Shown piece after piece: positions 29,005-38,377 of a stretch of 64,000 bases of DNA. Every line of letters begins with the position of its first letter. Within the stretch, counting starts at the first letter, position 1. A program made the position numbers and the translations under genes. A model generated the notes under the pieces. It was not told the DNA's origin. It was given only the letters and a program-made list of their open reading frames with translations, and made no database searches. Source of the DNA: Gemmatimonas sp. (GTDB taxonomy: Bacteria; Gemmatimonadota; Gemmatimonadetes; Gemmatimonadales; Gemmatimonadaceae); the NCBI RefSeq assembly GCF_021298855.1, contig NZ_JAJTHI010000052.1, positions 1 through 64,000 on the forward strand, given 5' to 3'.

Positions 29005-29215
29005 CGGTCGGATTGGTCGGATTGGTCGGATGTCGGATGTCGGAGGTCGGGGGTCGGATGTCGGAGGTCGGATGGATGCCGGAGATCCGATGCCGGAAAC
29101 GGCGTTCGGAAGTCGGAAGTCGGAGAGCGGGCGGCGGGTACGTCCGACCTCCGAACGCCGTTTCCGGGCGCCGATTTCGGGCATTCGTCCGAGCTCCGTC
29201 CTCCGATGGTCGCCC
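29005..29215. repeat. TCGGA-rich palindromic repeat, copy 1
   Basis: Fills the gap between the YeeE/YedE pair and the esterase. Starts with short tandem TCGGATGTCGGAGG-type repeats, then a 24-bp inverted repeat (29093-29116 with 29144-29167, one mismatch). The same arms recur at 46982-47073 and, more diverged, at 53460-53560. No gene inside. Likely a dispersed intergenic element; could form a stable hairpin in RNA. Confidence 0.75.
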
Positions 29216-29254
29216 CGGCCGTACCTTTCGGCAGTCCCTTTCCCCGGATTGCCC

Positions 29255-31006
29255 ATGCGTCTTTCCCTCACGCTGCTCCTGCTTGCTACGGCCACCGTGG
29301 CCACCGCGGTCGCCGTACCGCTGCATGCCCAGCCCGCTCGCCCCGCGCCCGCCGTGCAGGTTCGCGTGGCGTTGCCCACGGCCAAGGCCACCGCACCCCT
29401 CGACGGGCGACTGTTGCTGCTCGTTTCCACCGACAGCACGCGGGAGCCGCGCTTCCAGATCAGCGACGGGCCGGAATCGCAGCTCGTGTTCGGCACCGAC
29501 GTGGAAGGGTGGACTCCCGGCAGTACCCGCACCGTGACCGACAACGCCGACGCCTATCCGCTGGCGTCGCTGCGCGACCTGCCCCGCGGACGCTACTGGG
29601 TGCAGGCGGTGCTCAATCGCTACGAAACGTTCCGACTGAGCACGGGGCACACGGTGAAGCTGCCCCCTGACAAGGGCGAAGGACAGCAGTGGGCGCGCAA
29701 GCCGGGCAACCTGTACAGCACGCCGCGCTGGGTCACGCTCGACGCGCGCCAACGCCTGCTCCCCACGGTCTCACTCGACAACGAGATCGCACCCATTGCC
29801 GCACCGAAGGATACGAAGTGGATCAAGCACATCACCATTCGCAGTGAGCGGCTCTCGAAGTTCTGGGGACGCGACATGTTCATCGGCGCGAATGTGCTGC
29901 TGCCGGCGGGCTTCGACGAGCACCCGAACGCGCGCTATCCGCTGGTGGTGTACCACGGGCACTTCCCGTACACGTTCGAAGGCTTCCGCGAGACGCCCCC
30001 CGACCCGAACCTCAAGCCCGACTTCTCGGCGCGCTTCAACCTCGCCGGCTACAACCGCATCCAGCAGGAGCTCAATCATCAGTTCTACAAGGACTGGACG
30101 AGCGCGACCTTCCCGCGCGTGCTGCTCATGGAGGTGCGCCACGCCACGCCGTACTACGACGACTCGTACGCCGTGAACTCCGCGTCGCAGGGGCCGTGGG
30201 GCGACGCCATCATGTACGAACTCATCCCCGAGGTGGAGCGACGGTTCCGTGGGCTGGGGCAGGGGTGGGCCCGCATCACCTACGGCGGCTCGACCGGTGG
30301 CTGGGAAGCCATGGCCGTGCAGATGTTCTATCCCGACGAGTTCAACGGCGCGTACATCGCCTGCCCCGATCCGATCGACTTCCGCGCCAATACGGTGTTC
30401 AACCTGTACGAGGAAACGAACGCGTTCTTCCTCGACAGCCAATGGAAGCGCACGCCCCGCCCGGCGCACCGCAACTACCTGGGGCAGGTGCAGACCACCA
30501 TGGAAGAGACCAACCGTCGCGAAGCGGCGCTGGGCAGCAAGGGACGCAGCGGCGACCAGTGGGACATCTGGCAGGCCACCTACTCGCCCATGGGCCCCGA
30601 CGGCTATCCCAAGCCCATCTGGGACAAGAAGACCGGGGTGATCGACAAGGAGGTTGCGCGCTACTGGCGAGACAACTACGACCTCTCGTACATCCTGCGC
30701 CGGGACTGGGCGACGCTGGGCCCCAAGGTGTTCGACAAGCTGAACATCTACGTGGGCGACATGGACAACTACTACCTCAACAACGCCGTGTACCTCGTGG
30801 AGGACTTCCTCAAGGGCACCACGACCCCCAAGTGGACCGGAGAGATCACGTACGGGGATCGCGCCGAGCACTGCTGGAACGGCGATCCCACGCGCAGCAA
30901 CGCGTATTCCAGGCTGCGGTACCACCAGATGTACATCCCGCGCATCCTCGAGCGCATGCGCGCCCGGGCGCCGCGCGGTGCCGACACGCTGAGCTGGCGC
31001 TACTAG
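29255..31006 (+). CDS. Exported esterase-like alpha/beta hydrolase
   Basis: 583 aa from ATG 29255 with signal peptide (LTLLLLATATVATAVAVPLHAQ). N-terminal beta domain (about 30-200) precedes an esterase-D-type alpha/beta hydrolase: NVLLPAGFDEHPNARYPLVV, and the nucleophile elbow YGGSTGGWE with Ser346. DMDNYYLNNA and DRAEHCWNGD near the C terminus are candidates for the acid and His of the triad. Length is well above simple esterase D because of the N-terminal domain. Probably a periplasmic carboxylesterase or peptidoglycan/ester-processing enzyme; substrate unknown. Confidence 0.85.
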   Translation: MRLSLTLLLLATATVATAVAVPLHAQPARPAPAVQVRVALPTAKATAPLDGRLLLLVSTDSTREPRFQISDGPESQLVFGTDVEGWTPGSTRTVTDNADAYPLASLRDLPRGRYWVQAVLNRYETFRLSTGHTVKLPPDKGEGQQWARKPGNLYSTPRWVTLDARQRLLPTVSLDNEIAPIAAPKDTKWIKHITIRSERLSKFWGRDMFIGANVLLPAGFDEHPNARYPLVVYHGHFPYTFEGFRETPPDPNLKPDFSARFNLAGYNRIQQELNHQFYKDWTSATFPRVLLMEVRHATPYYDDSYAVNSASQGPWGDAIMYELIPEVERRFRGLGQGWARITYGGSTGGWEAMAVQMFYPDEFNGAYIACPDPIDFRANTVFNLYEETNAFFLDSQWKRTPRPAHRNYLGQVQTTMEETNRREAALGSKGRSGDQWDIWQATYSPMGPDGYPKPIWDKKTGVIDKEVARYWRDNYDLSYILRRDWATLGPKVFDKLNIYVGDMDNYYLNNAVYLVEDFLKGTTTPKWTGEITYGDRAEHCWNGDPTRSNAYSRLRYHQMYIPRILERMRARAPRGADTLSWRY

Positions 31007-31037
31007 CGCCCTGCCCCGTACGTACACCGAAAACCAT

Positions 31038-31070
31038 CAGAGGGGTTGCCGCACTGCGGTAACCCCTCTG
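31038..31070 (+). terminator. Hairpin after the esterase gene
   Basis: Perfect 10-bp stem (31038-31047 with 31061-31070) plus an inner CCGC/GCGG pair. No T tract follows, so it is a weak terminator at best; it may instead be part of the regulatory region of the porin gene, whose repeat array starts at its last bases. Confidence 0.5.
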
Positions 31071-31128
31071 TAACGACTGTAACCGTCATGTCACGGCCGG
31101 CTGTGACATGTAACGGACAGAGTAGACT
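31068..31128 (+). promoter_or_regulatory. Pho-box-like direct repeats and promoter of the porin gene
   Basis: CTGTAAC at 31068 and 31077, and ATGTCAC at 31088, form a spaced direct-repeat array resembling PhoB sites (CTGTNAC units). A near-perfect palindrome, CATGTCAC/GTGACATG around GCCGGC (31087-31110), follows, and TAGACT (31123-31128) could be a -10 element. The porin downstream belongs to a phosphate-selective family, which makes phosphate control plausible. Spacings (9 and 11 nt) are not the strict 11-nt Pho spacing, so this is tentative. Confidence 0.4.
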
Positions 31129-31169
31129 GCGCGGTCCGCATCGTTACCGACGCGTTCCCGAGTCTTTAC

Positions 31170-32423
31170 ATGCCGCTGTCTCAGGCGTTTCGCCATATCA
31201 CGTTCGCAAGGCTGTCGCTCCTGCTGTCGGCCGTCGCGCTGCTCACGCCGCCGCGTCTCGCCGCACAGGGGGCCCCGTCTCCGGCGCCCACCGCGGCCCC
31301 TGCCCAGAAGCCGGTGCCGTGGTACGAGTCCTTCCGCATTCGGGGCTACGGGCAGATCCGGTACAACCGCCTGCTCGAAAGCAACCCGCAGTTTCAGTGC
31401 GAGCAGTGTGACCGCAGCTGGGGAGACCTGGGCGGTTTCTTCATTCGTCGCGCACGACTCATCGTGCAGGGGCAGATTCACCCGCAGGTGTTCATTTACC
31501 TGCAGCCGGATTTCGCCAGTGCGGTGGGGACCACCGGCAACGTGGCGCAGCTGCGGGACTGGTACGTGGACCTTGGCGTCGACCCGGACAACGCATTCCG
31601 GTTTCGCGTGGGGCAGAGCAAGGTGCCCTACAGCTACGAGAACATGCAGAGCAGCTCGAACCGGCTCCCGCTCGACCGTGCCGACGCGACCAACAGTGCG
31701 CACGCCAACGAGCGGGATCTGGGGCTGTTCTTCATGTGGGCTCCCAAGGTCGCCCGTGCGCGGTACGCCGAGCTGGCCACTGGCACCGGCAAGGGGAGCG
31801 GGGACTACGGCGTCTTCACCGTGGGCGCGTTCAACGGGCAGACGGCCAATCGTGCCGACGCAAACAACAACCAGACGCTGGTGGCCCGCCTGTCGTATCC
31901 GTTCAGGATCGGCAATCAGCTGGTGGAGCCGGGTGTTGCCGGCTACCGGGGGCAGTATACCGTGACGGCCGAGCAGCGGAGTGCGGGCGTGAAGGGACGG
32001 AGCGACTGGACCTACGCCGACGAGCGTGCCCTCGTGCAACTCAACCTCACGCCACGTCCGTTCGGCCTGCTTGCGGAGTACAACGTGGGGCGGGGGCCGG
32101 AATACAATCCGGCGCGCGACAGCATCGAGACCCGGTCGCTGCGCGGCGGGTTCGTGACGGCCACCTACCAGTTGAAGCGTGGCACGCAGGTCTTCTTCCC
32201 GTTCGTGCGATACCAGGTGTACGACGGCGGAAAGAAGCACGAGCGCGATGCACGCAGCCACACGGTGAACGACGTGGAGTTCGGCGTGGAGTGGCAGCCG
32301 AATCCGAAGTTCGAGCTGGTGACCGAGTGGTACCAGGGCAACCGCCGCTTCGAAGACAAGCTGCGCCCGCGCTGGGAGCAGCGCGGCCGCCTGCTCCGCA
32401 TCCAGGCGCAGTTCAACTACTGA
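31170..32423 (+). CDS. Porin, phosphate-selective O/P-like family
   Basis: 417-aa outer-membrane barrel. Signal peptide ends near LAAQG, followed by a Pro/Ala-rich spacer and beta strands from SFRIRGYGQIRYNRL onward. FFIRRARLIVQGQIHPQVFIYLQPDF, RVGQSKVPYSYENMQSSS and the C-terminal RLLRIQAQFNY, ending in an aromatic as barrels do, fit porin O/P. An unusual extra is CEQCDRS near residue 75, a pair of cysteines in the first loop. Likely anion or polyphosphate/phosphate uptake, to be judged with the Pho-like array upstream. Confidence 0.85.
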   Translation: MPLSQAFRHITFARLSLLLSAVALLTPPRLAAQGAPSPAPTAAPAQKPVPWYESFRIRGYGQIRYNRLLESNPQFQCEQCDRSWGDLGGFFIRRARLIVQGQIHPQVFIYLQPDFASAVGTTGNVAQLRDWYVDLGVDPDNAFRFRVGQSKVPYSYENMQSSSNRLPLDRADATNSAHANERDLGLFFMWAPKVARARYAELATGTGKGSGDYGVFTVGAFNGQTANRADANNNQTLVARLSYPFRIGNQLVEPGVAGYRGQYTVTAEQRSAGVKGRSDWTYADERALVQLNLTPRPFGLLAEYNVGRGPEYNPARDSIETRSLRGGFVTATYQLKRGTQVFFPFVRYQVYDGGKKHERDARSHTVNDVEFGVEWQPNPKFELVTEWYQGNRRFEDKLRPRWEQRGRLLRIQAQFNY

Positions 32424-32495
32424 ATGTGGCCTCCGCTCCCCCCGGCGGGTAGCTTGCGGTGAGCCTGCGGGTTCGCTCACGCCAGGGGAGGCACG

Positions 32496-32885
32496 ATGAA
32501 CAGTGGGGCGGTCATCTTCGCGGCCAACGTAGACCGCGTGGCGCGGTTCTACGAGGTGCTGCTACTCATGTCGCCGGTGCATGTCGAGACGGGGCTGCGC
32601 GTCATCGCCTCGGATCGTACGGAACTCGTCATCCACCAGGTTCCGCCGCACGTTCTGCCGCCGGTCCCCGAGGGAACGGCGCCCGCCCCGCGGGAAGACA
32701 CGGCCATCAAGCCGTTCTTCGTGGTGCCCAGCCTGGCCGCCGCGCGCGAGATGGCGCCGCCGCTGGGCGGGTACGTGTTCCCCCGCGAGCGCGAGTTCAG
32801 CGCGCGGCGCTTCCGTGCCTGCAACGCCTGCGACCCCGAAGGCAACGTGGTGCAGTTTCGTGAACTCCTCCTCCCTCCTACCTGA
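32496..32885 (+). CDS. VOC (glyoxalase/bleomycin resistance) family protein
   Basis: 129-aa cytoplasmic protein with the vicinal-oxygen-chelate fold: VIFAANVDRVARFYEVLL at the start and CDPEGNVVQFRELL at the end. One beta-alpha-beta3 pair; probably dimeric. Typical metal ligands are only partly evident, so it may bind a ligand without catalysis. It runs 10 nt before the next gene on the same strand. Confidence 0.85.
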   Translation: MNSGAVIFAANVDRVARFYEVLLLMSPVHVETGLRVIASDRTELVIHQVPPHVLPPVPEGTAPAPREDTAIKPFFVVPSLAAAREMAPPLGGYVFPREREFSARRFRACNACDPEGNVVQFRELLLPPT

Positions 32886-32895
32886 CCCCTGCTCC

Positions 32896-33351
32896 GTGCC
32901 GCTCAAGGACTACGCCGACCATCACGACGCCGACCTGGCGCTCAAGCTGTATGACCTCCGCCGCGAAGCGGTCATGCGCGAGTCGCGCGCCGCGCTGGTG
33001 AGCAGGTTCCTCCCCGCGAGTTGGGACGATGTGCTGGCGGTGACGAAGCCCGATCATCCGCTCAACGCGGCCTTCCGTCAGTGCGCCACCTACTGGGAAA
33101 TGACGTATTCCATGGCCCGCCACGGCGTGATGCACGGCGAGTTTCTCATGGAAAGCAGTGGTGAGGGGCTGCTGCTCTTCACGCGAATCGAGCCGTGGCT
33201 CGAGCAGTACCGCCAGCACGTGGGCAACCCGCTGGCCTTCCGCAATGCCGAGTGGGTGGCCAGGGAAACCGAGCTGGGTCGGCAGATCGCCGAGCGGTTC
33301 CGCAAGCGCGTCCGGGCGCACCTCGACGCCGCCAAGGCCGCCACGCCGTAA
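32896..33351 (+). CDS. Conserved-looking cytoplasmic protein of unknown function
   Basis: 151 aa from GTG 32896. Helical, no signal peptide or membrane segment: LKDYADHHDADLALKLYDLRREAVMRESR, PLNAAFRQCATYWEMTYSMARHGVMHGEFLME, LLFTRIEPWLEQYRQHVGNP and a charged C-terminal helix. I recognise no family or active site. Located 10 nt after the VOC gene. The frame is open further upstream inside the VOC gene but that part is not protein-like. Confidence 0.75.
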   Translation: MPLKDYADHHDADLALKLYDLRREAVMRESRAALVSRFLPASWDDVLAVTKPDHPLNAAFRQCATYWEMTYSMARHGVMHGEFLMESSGEGLLLFTRIEPWLEQYRQHVGNPLAFRNAEWVARETELGRQIAERFRKRVRAHLDAAKAATP

Positions 33352-33391
33352 CCAAACGGCACCCGTGGCATCTCTCAGGAGGAACACTTCC

Positions 33392-35017
33392 ATGCGCCTG
33401 CTGCATCGCTCACGTCACATCGTCGTCACCCTGCTGGTGAGTGCCGGGGCACTGGCCCCGGCACCGCTCGCGTCACAGGCCGCGGCCGCACGGCCTGCGC
33501 AAGCGCCGCCGGCCGGCTCAGCGGCCGAAGCATGGTGGCGACACGTGCAGGTGCTGGCGCACGACTCGCTCAAGGGGCGTGACACCGGCTCCCCCGGTCA
33601 CGAGAGCGCGGTGCGCTACATCGCGCGCCAGTTCGAAGCCGCCGGACTCAAGCCTGGTGGTACCGACGGCTGGTTGCAGCGCGTGGAGTTCGTGGAAGTG
33701 AAGCTCGACGCCGAGCGCGTGACGCTGGCCATGCGCCCGGCCACAGGCAGCTGGGTACCGCTGGCGGTTGGGCGTGACCTGCGCCTGGCGCCGCGCCCAT
33801 CCACAGGCGACATCGAAGCGCCGCTGGTGTTCGCGGGCTACGGCCTGTCGCTGCCGCAGGCGGGGGTGGACGACCTCGCCGGCCTCGATGTGAAGGGGAA
33901 GATCGTCGTGCACGTGAACGCCGTGCCGAAGGGACTCTCGGCGGCGCTGCAGGCGCACGGCACGCGATCGCGGTGGACCGCCATGCAGCAGGCCGGCGCC
34001 GTGGGGATCATTGCCATTGGTGCGGGCGGGGTGTGGAACGACGCGGGCGGTGCCGGCGGAGTGGCGGTGGCGCTGGCCGACACCATGCTCGACGACACGC
34101 GCGGGCAGCGTCTCAACGCCACGGCCAATCCGGCACTGGCGAGCCGCCTCTTTGTCGGCACGGCGCTCGTGTGGGACAGCATCGTGGCCCTGGTGCGGCG
34201 CGGCGACAAGCTGCCCACGGCCGCGCTCAATGTGACCCTGCGTGCCACGCTCCCCACGGTGCGGCGTACGCTGTCGTCACCCAATGTGGTGGGCGTGCTG
34301 CCGGGGACCGACGCCACGCTGCGCAACGAGATCGTGGTGTACACGGCGCACACCGATCACACCGGCACCTTCAAGGGGCCGGTGCTGACCGGCGACAGCA
34401 TCTTCAACGGCGCCATGGACAATGCGTCGGGTGCCGCCACGCTCATCGAAACGGCGAGGCTGGTGGCGAAGCGCGGGGGCAACAAGCGCACGCTGGCGTT
34501 CGTGGGGGTGACCGCCGAGGAGAGAGGGCTGCTGGGGTCGCGCTACTTTGCCGCCCATCCGTCGCTGCGCAACGGCATGGTGGTGGCCAACCTCAATACC
34601 GACATGTTCCTGCCTCTCATTCCGCTCACGGGCGTGTTTGCGTACGGCTACGAAGAGTCGGACCTGGCCGACGACCTCGATGCGGTCACGAAGGCCCGCG
34701 GCCTCGAGGTGCTCCCCGACCCGGAGCCGGAGCAGAACCGCTTCGTGCGCAGCGACCAGTACAGCTTCATCCGGCGCGGCATCCCGGCGCTGGCGTTCAA
34801 GGTGGGGTATCGCACGGGAACGCCCGAGGAGAAGACATGGCAGGCGTGGGTGCGTGATCACTACCACAAGCTGAGCGACGACATCACGCAGCCGGTGGAC
34901 TTCGCGGCGGCGGCCGGCTTCAACGAGATGTACGCCGATCTGGCGCTGCGTGTGGCCAATCGGGCGAAGCGCCCCGCGTGGCGCCCGACCAGCTTCTTCG
35001 CCACGCCCATTCCCTGA
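33392..35017 (+). CDS. Exported M28 family aminopeptidase with PA domain
   Basis: 541 aa. ATG 33392 follows a good ribosome binding site (CAGGAGGA). Signal peptide ends near LASQAAA. Domains: M28 N-terminal part, a protease-associated insert (about 115-270, PLVFAGYGLSL, GKIVVHVN), then the zinc core HTDHTG, MDNASGAA, TAEERGLLGS, NLNTD and DHYHKLSDD carrying all five metal ligands and the catalytic Glu. Releases N-terminal amino acids from peptides in the periplasm or outside. Typical length for the family. Confidence 0.92.
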   Translation: MRLLHRSRHIVVTLLVSAGALAPAPLASQAAAARPAQAPPAGSAAEAWWRHVQVLAHDSLKGRDTGSPGHESAVRYIARQFEAAGLKPGGTDGWLQRVEFVEVKLDAERVTLAMRPATGSWVPLAVGRDLRLAPRPSTGDIEAPLVFAGYGLSLPQAGVDDLAGLDVKGKIVVHVNAVPKGLSAALQAHGTRSRWTAMQQAGAVGIIAIGAGGVWNDAGGAGGVAVALADTMLDDTRGQRLNATANPALASRLFVGTALVWDSIVALVRRGDKLPTAALNVTLRATLPTVRRTLSSPNVVGVLPGTDATLRNEIVVYTAHTDHTGTFKGPVLTGDSIFNGAMDNASGAATLIETARLVAKRGGNKRTLAFVGVTAEERGLLGSRYFAAHPSLRNGMVVANLNTDMFLPLIPLTGVFAYGYEESDLADDLDAVTKARGLEVLPDPEPEQNRFVRSDQYSFIRRGIPALAFKVGYRTGTPEEKTWQAWVRDHYHKLSDDITQPVDFAAAAGFNEMYADLALRVANRAKRPAWRPTSFFATPIP

Positions 35018-35031
35018 CCGGTGGCCGTGCG

Positions 35032-35700
35032 CTACGGCAACGTGGCGTACGCCCGCACCGGGAAGGTACCAATGCCCACGAGCTTGGGCGGCACGGCACT
35101 GAAGCTGAACGGGCCGCTGGGCAGCTGATCGAGCCCGGTGAGGTGCTCCGCGATGAGGATCTCCTCGCGGAGCAGGATGGAGTGCACGGGGCGGGCGCCG
35201 CCGTCGGTGCAGTCGATGTTGGTGGCATCGATGCCCACCAGCACGGCCCCGGCATCGCGCAACCACGTGGCGGCATCGGCGGTGAGATACGGATGCCCCT
35301 CGAAGTACTGGTCGGTCTGCCAGTGCACATCCCACCCGGTGTGCACCAGCACCGCCTTCCCGCGCACATTCAGCGCGGCAAACCACTCGGCCCCAATGGC
35401 CCGCCCGCGCCGGCCATGGTCCGTGGTTGCCCTGACCACCAGCGCCGGCACATCCACGAACCGTTCAAGGGGCATCGCCGCCGTGTCGCGCCCGTCCGCG
35501 TAGCGGTGGAACGGGCAGTCGATGTAGGTGCCGGTGTTGCCCACCAGTTCCACCTTGCCGATGTGAAACTCGGTGCCCTCGTCGTAGAAGGCGCGCGACG
35601 CCTCGCGACTGAGGAAGTCGCAGATCACCGGCGCCGGCAGCCCCTTGTAGTAGACGGTGCCGTGGGCGATGGCGTGGCTCAGGTCGAGGTACCGCGGCAT
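35032..35700 (-). CDS. Cyclase family (KynB-like fold) hydrolase with altered metal motif
   Basis: 222 aa. Belongs to the cyclase/kynurenine formamidase superfamily by [11 protein letters not shown] and the central GTxxDxPxH-like region. In true KynB that region reads H-x-G-T-H-x-D-x-P-x-H; here it is N-T-G-T-Y-I-D-C-P-F-H, keeping Asp and the last His but losing the first two His. A sizeable sub-group of the family has this version, with function unknown to me. Activity on N-formylkynurenine is therefore doubtful. Its ATG overlaps the stop of the M24 gene upstream (TGATG), so the two are translationally coupled. Confidence 0.85.
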   Translation of the reverse strand: MPRYLDLSHAIAHGTVYYKGLPAPVICDFLSREASRAFYDEGTEFHIGKVELVGNTGTYIDCPFHRYADGRDTAAMPLERFVDVPALVVRATTDHGRRGRAIGAEWFAALNVRGKAVLVHTGWDVHWQTDQYFEGHPYLTADAATWLRDAGAVLVGIDATNIDCTDGGARPVHSILLREEILIAEHLTGLDQLPSGPFSFSAVPPKLVGIGTFPVRAYATLP

Positions 35701-37175
35701 CAGCGAATGAGGTAAAACTGCTCCTGCCGCGGACGGAAGAACACGAACCCTTCGTCGGTGAGATGCGCATCGTCCTCGAACATCACGAACAGCTTCTTGC
35801 CGCCCCACTCGGGAATGGGAGTGGCGGTATTGAGTTCGATGCTGATGTACGACCCGGGGCGCAGGCGCGAGTTCTGCGCCGTGGTGTCGCTGCGCAGCGC
35901 ACTGCGGAAGTCGATGGACGCGCCCAGGCCGTGCCCCTGCGCCCCAATGGGGTGCGAATAAATCATGGCCTCGATGCCGCGCTCCTTCATCTCGGCCATG
36001 GTGGCGTTGAAGACCGCACCGCCCGTGCGCCCCGGCCGTGCGTGCCGCTTCATGAGGGCGTCCTGCAGCGTGTTGGAGTTCGCCATGGCCTGCCGGAGGC
36101 CGGCCGGCACCGCCTTCTCGCCCGGCTTGAGGACATACGCCATCTTCTGCCAGTCGGTATCGAAGCCCATGTAGCTGATGCCGAAGTCGATGTGCACCAC
36201 GTCGCCACGTTCGATGACCGTGCCCTCGGGGGCCACCGCGAGGAAGCCGCGTGAGGTGGCCACGTCACCGCTGGCGCGCTGCACGCGCAGGTCGGGCTGG
36301 AACCAGGTACGCACCCCGGCGGCCCAGAGCATGTCGAAGAGTGCGCGGCGCACGTCGCCCACCGTGGTCTTGCCCGGCACGATCACCTCGTTCGACAGGG
36401 CCCGCTTCACAATGGCCTCCGTGACGGCGACCGCGGTGCGGTAGTGCTCCATCTCCTCGGGGAGGCGCGTGTCGAGGTACTCCTGGGTGAGTTCGCCGGC
36501 GCTCATGAACGTCTTCTCGGCCTCGGGCCCCAGCGTTTCCGCCAGGAAGCGATAGCTGTCGTAGCCCAGCGAGCGCGTCTGGCCGCGCGTGCCGCGAATG
36601 CCCAACCCGACGGTCTTCGGCTGGTACCGGGCATACAGGTCGCGCAACGTCGCGGCAGGAGGACGCGGCTCCGTGAAGGGCGCGTCGAAGAAGCGGGCGA
36701 GATTCTCCTCGGTATAGCCGGTGATGGCATACTTCCTGAGCCCCTCGGTGCCGGCGTCGATGAAGACGAAGAAGTCACGATTGCCGGTGTACGGGCGCGG
36801 CGGCGCCACGTACTGTGCCAGCGGGTCGTCGTGGAACTCCTCGTTCACCACGATCCACATGCCAATGCCATGGCGGCGCATCATGGGGAGCAGCATCTCA
36901 TGCCGCTTGGTGAGCCACTGCTCGCGTACGGCGATCTGCTGCGACCAGGGAAGCAGCTGATCGGCCTCGGGGACACGCATGGCCGCCACACTCCCGCGGC
37001 GCGGCGCGGCCGCCTCGACCCGGGTGCGCGCACGTACATCCGACCCCGTGGAGCGAGCGGGACCGGCCGGCGCCTTCGGTGGCACCTGCGCCTGTACGGC
37101 CTGGGCGGCAAGCACGACGGTGCACAGCCCCCGCGTGGCCGCGGAGGTGAACGGGCGACGGAGAGTTCCTGCCAT
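35700..37175 (-). CDS. Exported M24 family peptidase (Xaa-Pro aminopeptidase-like)
   Basis: 491 aa with signal peptide ending near VQAQ. The C-terminal pita-bread domain shows [17 protein letters not shown] (two Asp ligands), [12 protein letters not shown] (His), ISIELNT (Glu) and VMFEDDA (second Glu). The N-terminal domain (about 75-240) is creatinase-like. Such enzymes cleave X-Pro bonds; whether that holds here is not certain since some members are creatinase- or lyase-like. Operon with the cyclase-like gene downstream. Confidence 0.88.
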   Translation of the reverse strand: MAGTLRRPFTSAATRGLCTVVLAAQAVQAQVPPKAPAGPARSTGSDVRARTRVEAAAPRRGSVAAMRVPEADQLLPWSQQIAVREQWLTKRHEMLLPMMRRHGIGMWIVVNEEFHDDPLAQYVAPPRPYTGNRDFFVFIDAGTEGLRKYAITGYTEENLARFFDAPFTEPRPPAATLRDLYARYQPKTVGLGIRGTRGQTRSLGYDSYRFLAETLGPEAEKTFMSAGELTQEYLDTRLPEEMEHYRTAVAVTEAIVKRALSNEVIVPGKTTVGDVRRALFDMLWAAGVRTWFQPDLRVQRASGDVATSRGFLAVAPEGTVIERGDVVHIDFGISYMGFDTDWQKMAYVLKPGEKAVPAGLRQAMANSNTLQDALMKRHARPGRTGGAVFNATMAEMKERGIEAMIYSHPIGAQGHGLGASIDFRSALRSDTTAQNSRLRPGSYISIELNTATPIPEWGGKKLFVMFEDDAHLTDEGFVFFRPRQEQFYLIR

Positions 37176-37318
37176 GGCGAACGATCCTCGGGAGTAGGGA
37201 CGCAGAACACGCAGAGCCAGCGTCCTATTCTACTGCACGGGCCGCCATGGCGTCGCATAGTATTCGTCATGACCATCGGCTGCCCGACCAATCCGCATCG
37301 CCCGCTGTGCGCGATGCC

Positions 37319-38224
37319 ATGATCGACCGCACCATCGACCGTACCATTGGCAATACGCCACTCGTGCGGCTGCAGCGTCTTGCCGCGTCCATGCTGGCCG
37401 AGCGCGGGGTCACCGTGCTGGGCAAACTCGAGGGGAACAACCCGGGCGGATCGGTGAAGGACCGGCCCGTGCTGTCGATGTTTCGTCGCGCCGAGGAGCG
37501 CGGGGACATTCGCCCCGGCGACCGGCTGATCGAGGCAACGAGCGGCAACACCGGGATTGCCATGGCCATGATCGCGGCCATGACCGGCTATCGCATGACG
37601 CTCATCATGCCCGACAACCTGAGCGCCGAGCGACGGGCGTCCATGACGGCCTACGGGGCGGAGCTCATTCTCACCCCTGCTGCGGCCGGCGGCATGGAGC
37701 ACGCGCGTGACGTGGCCATGCGGATGCAGGCGAACGGGGAGGGGAAGGTGCTCGATCAGTTCGGCAACCCCGACAATCCGCGCGCGCACTACGAAACCAC
37801 GGGTCCCGAGATCTGGCGCGACACCGCGGGGCGCATCACGCACTTCGTGAGCGCCATGGGCACGACCGGCACGATCATGGGCACCGGACGGTACCTGCGC
37901 GAGCAGAACCCGGACGTGGTCATCGTGGGGGCCCAGCCGAGTGAGGGGTCGCAGATCCCCGGCATTCGCAAGTGGTCGCCGGCCTACCAGCCAGGCATCT
38001 ACGACCCATCGGGCGTGGACCGGCTCGAACTGGTTTCGCAGGCCGATGCGGAGGCCATGGCGCGACGGCTCGCGGCGGAGGAGGGGATCTTCTGCGGACC
38101 ATCGGCGGCGGGGGCGTGCGTGATTGCCCTGCGCGTGGCGGCGGAGGTGCGCGACGCGACCATCGTGTTCATCGTGTGCGACCGCGGCGACCGGTACCTG
38201 AGTACGGGGATCTTCCCGGTGTGA
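37319..38224 (+). CDS. cysM: Cysteine synthase B
   Basis: PLP enzyme making cysteine from O-acetylserine (or O-phosphoserine) and sulfide or thiosulfate. EGNNPGGSVKDRP holds the Schiff-base Lys, TSGNTG binds substrate, and QPSEGSQIPGIRKW is the CysM-type signature distinguishing it from CysK. From ATG 37319 (MIDRTIDRTIGNTPLVRLQ) the 301-aa length is standard; an ATG at 37247 would add 24 residues unlike the family, so I prefer the shorter form. Cytoplasmic. The thiosulfate option links loosely to the YeeE/YedE pair earlier in the window, but they are not neighbours. Confidence 0.92.
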   Translation: MIDRTIDRTIGNTPLVRLQRLAASMLAERGVTVLGKLEGNNPGGSVKDRPVLSMFRRAEERGDIRPGDRLIEATSGNTGIAMAMIAAMTGYRMTLIMPDNLSAERRASMTAYGAELILTPAAAGGMEHARDVAMRMQANGEGKVLDQFGNPDNPRAHYETTGPEIWRDTAGRITHFVSAMGTTGTIMGTGRYLREQNPDVVIVGAQPSEGSQIPGIRKWSPAYQPGIYDPSGVDRLELVSQADAEAMARRLAAEEGIFCGPSAAGACVIALRVAAEVRDATIVFIVCDRGDRYLSTGIFPV

Positions 38225-38377
38225 TCCGGACGACGCCTGTGACCTGACCCGGGGGCGAGGAGCAGGTGGCAGGCGACAGGCGGCGGGGGGGGCAGGTTAG
38301 CCGGGCGGGCGGCTTGGCGCGGCGGGGGCGGACGTCTAGAATTTTGGTTCCCCAGTTCCCAGCCACCCCTCCGTTCA

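Noticed and set aside
35032-35700. Assignment as KynB completing the kynurenine pathway
   Set aside because: The metal motif lacks two of the His that KynB needs, and the gene is 16 kb away, on the other strand, in another operon.
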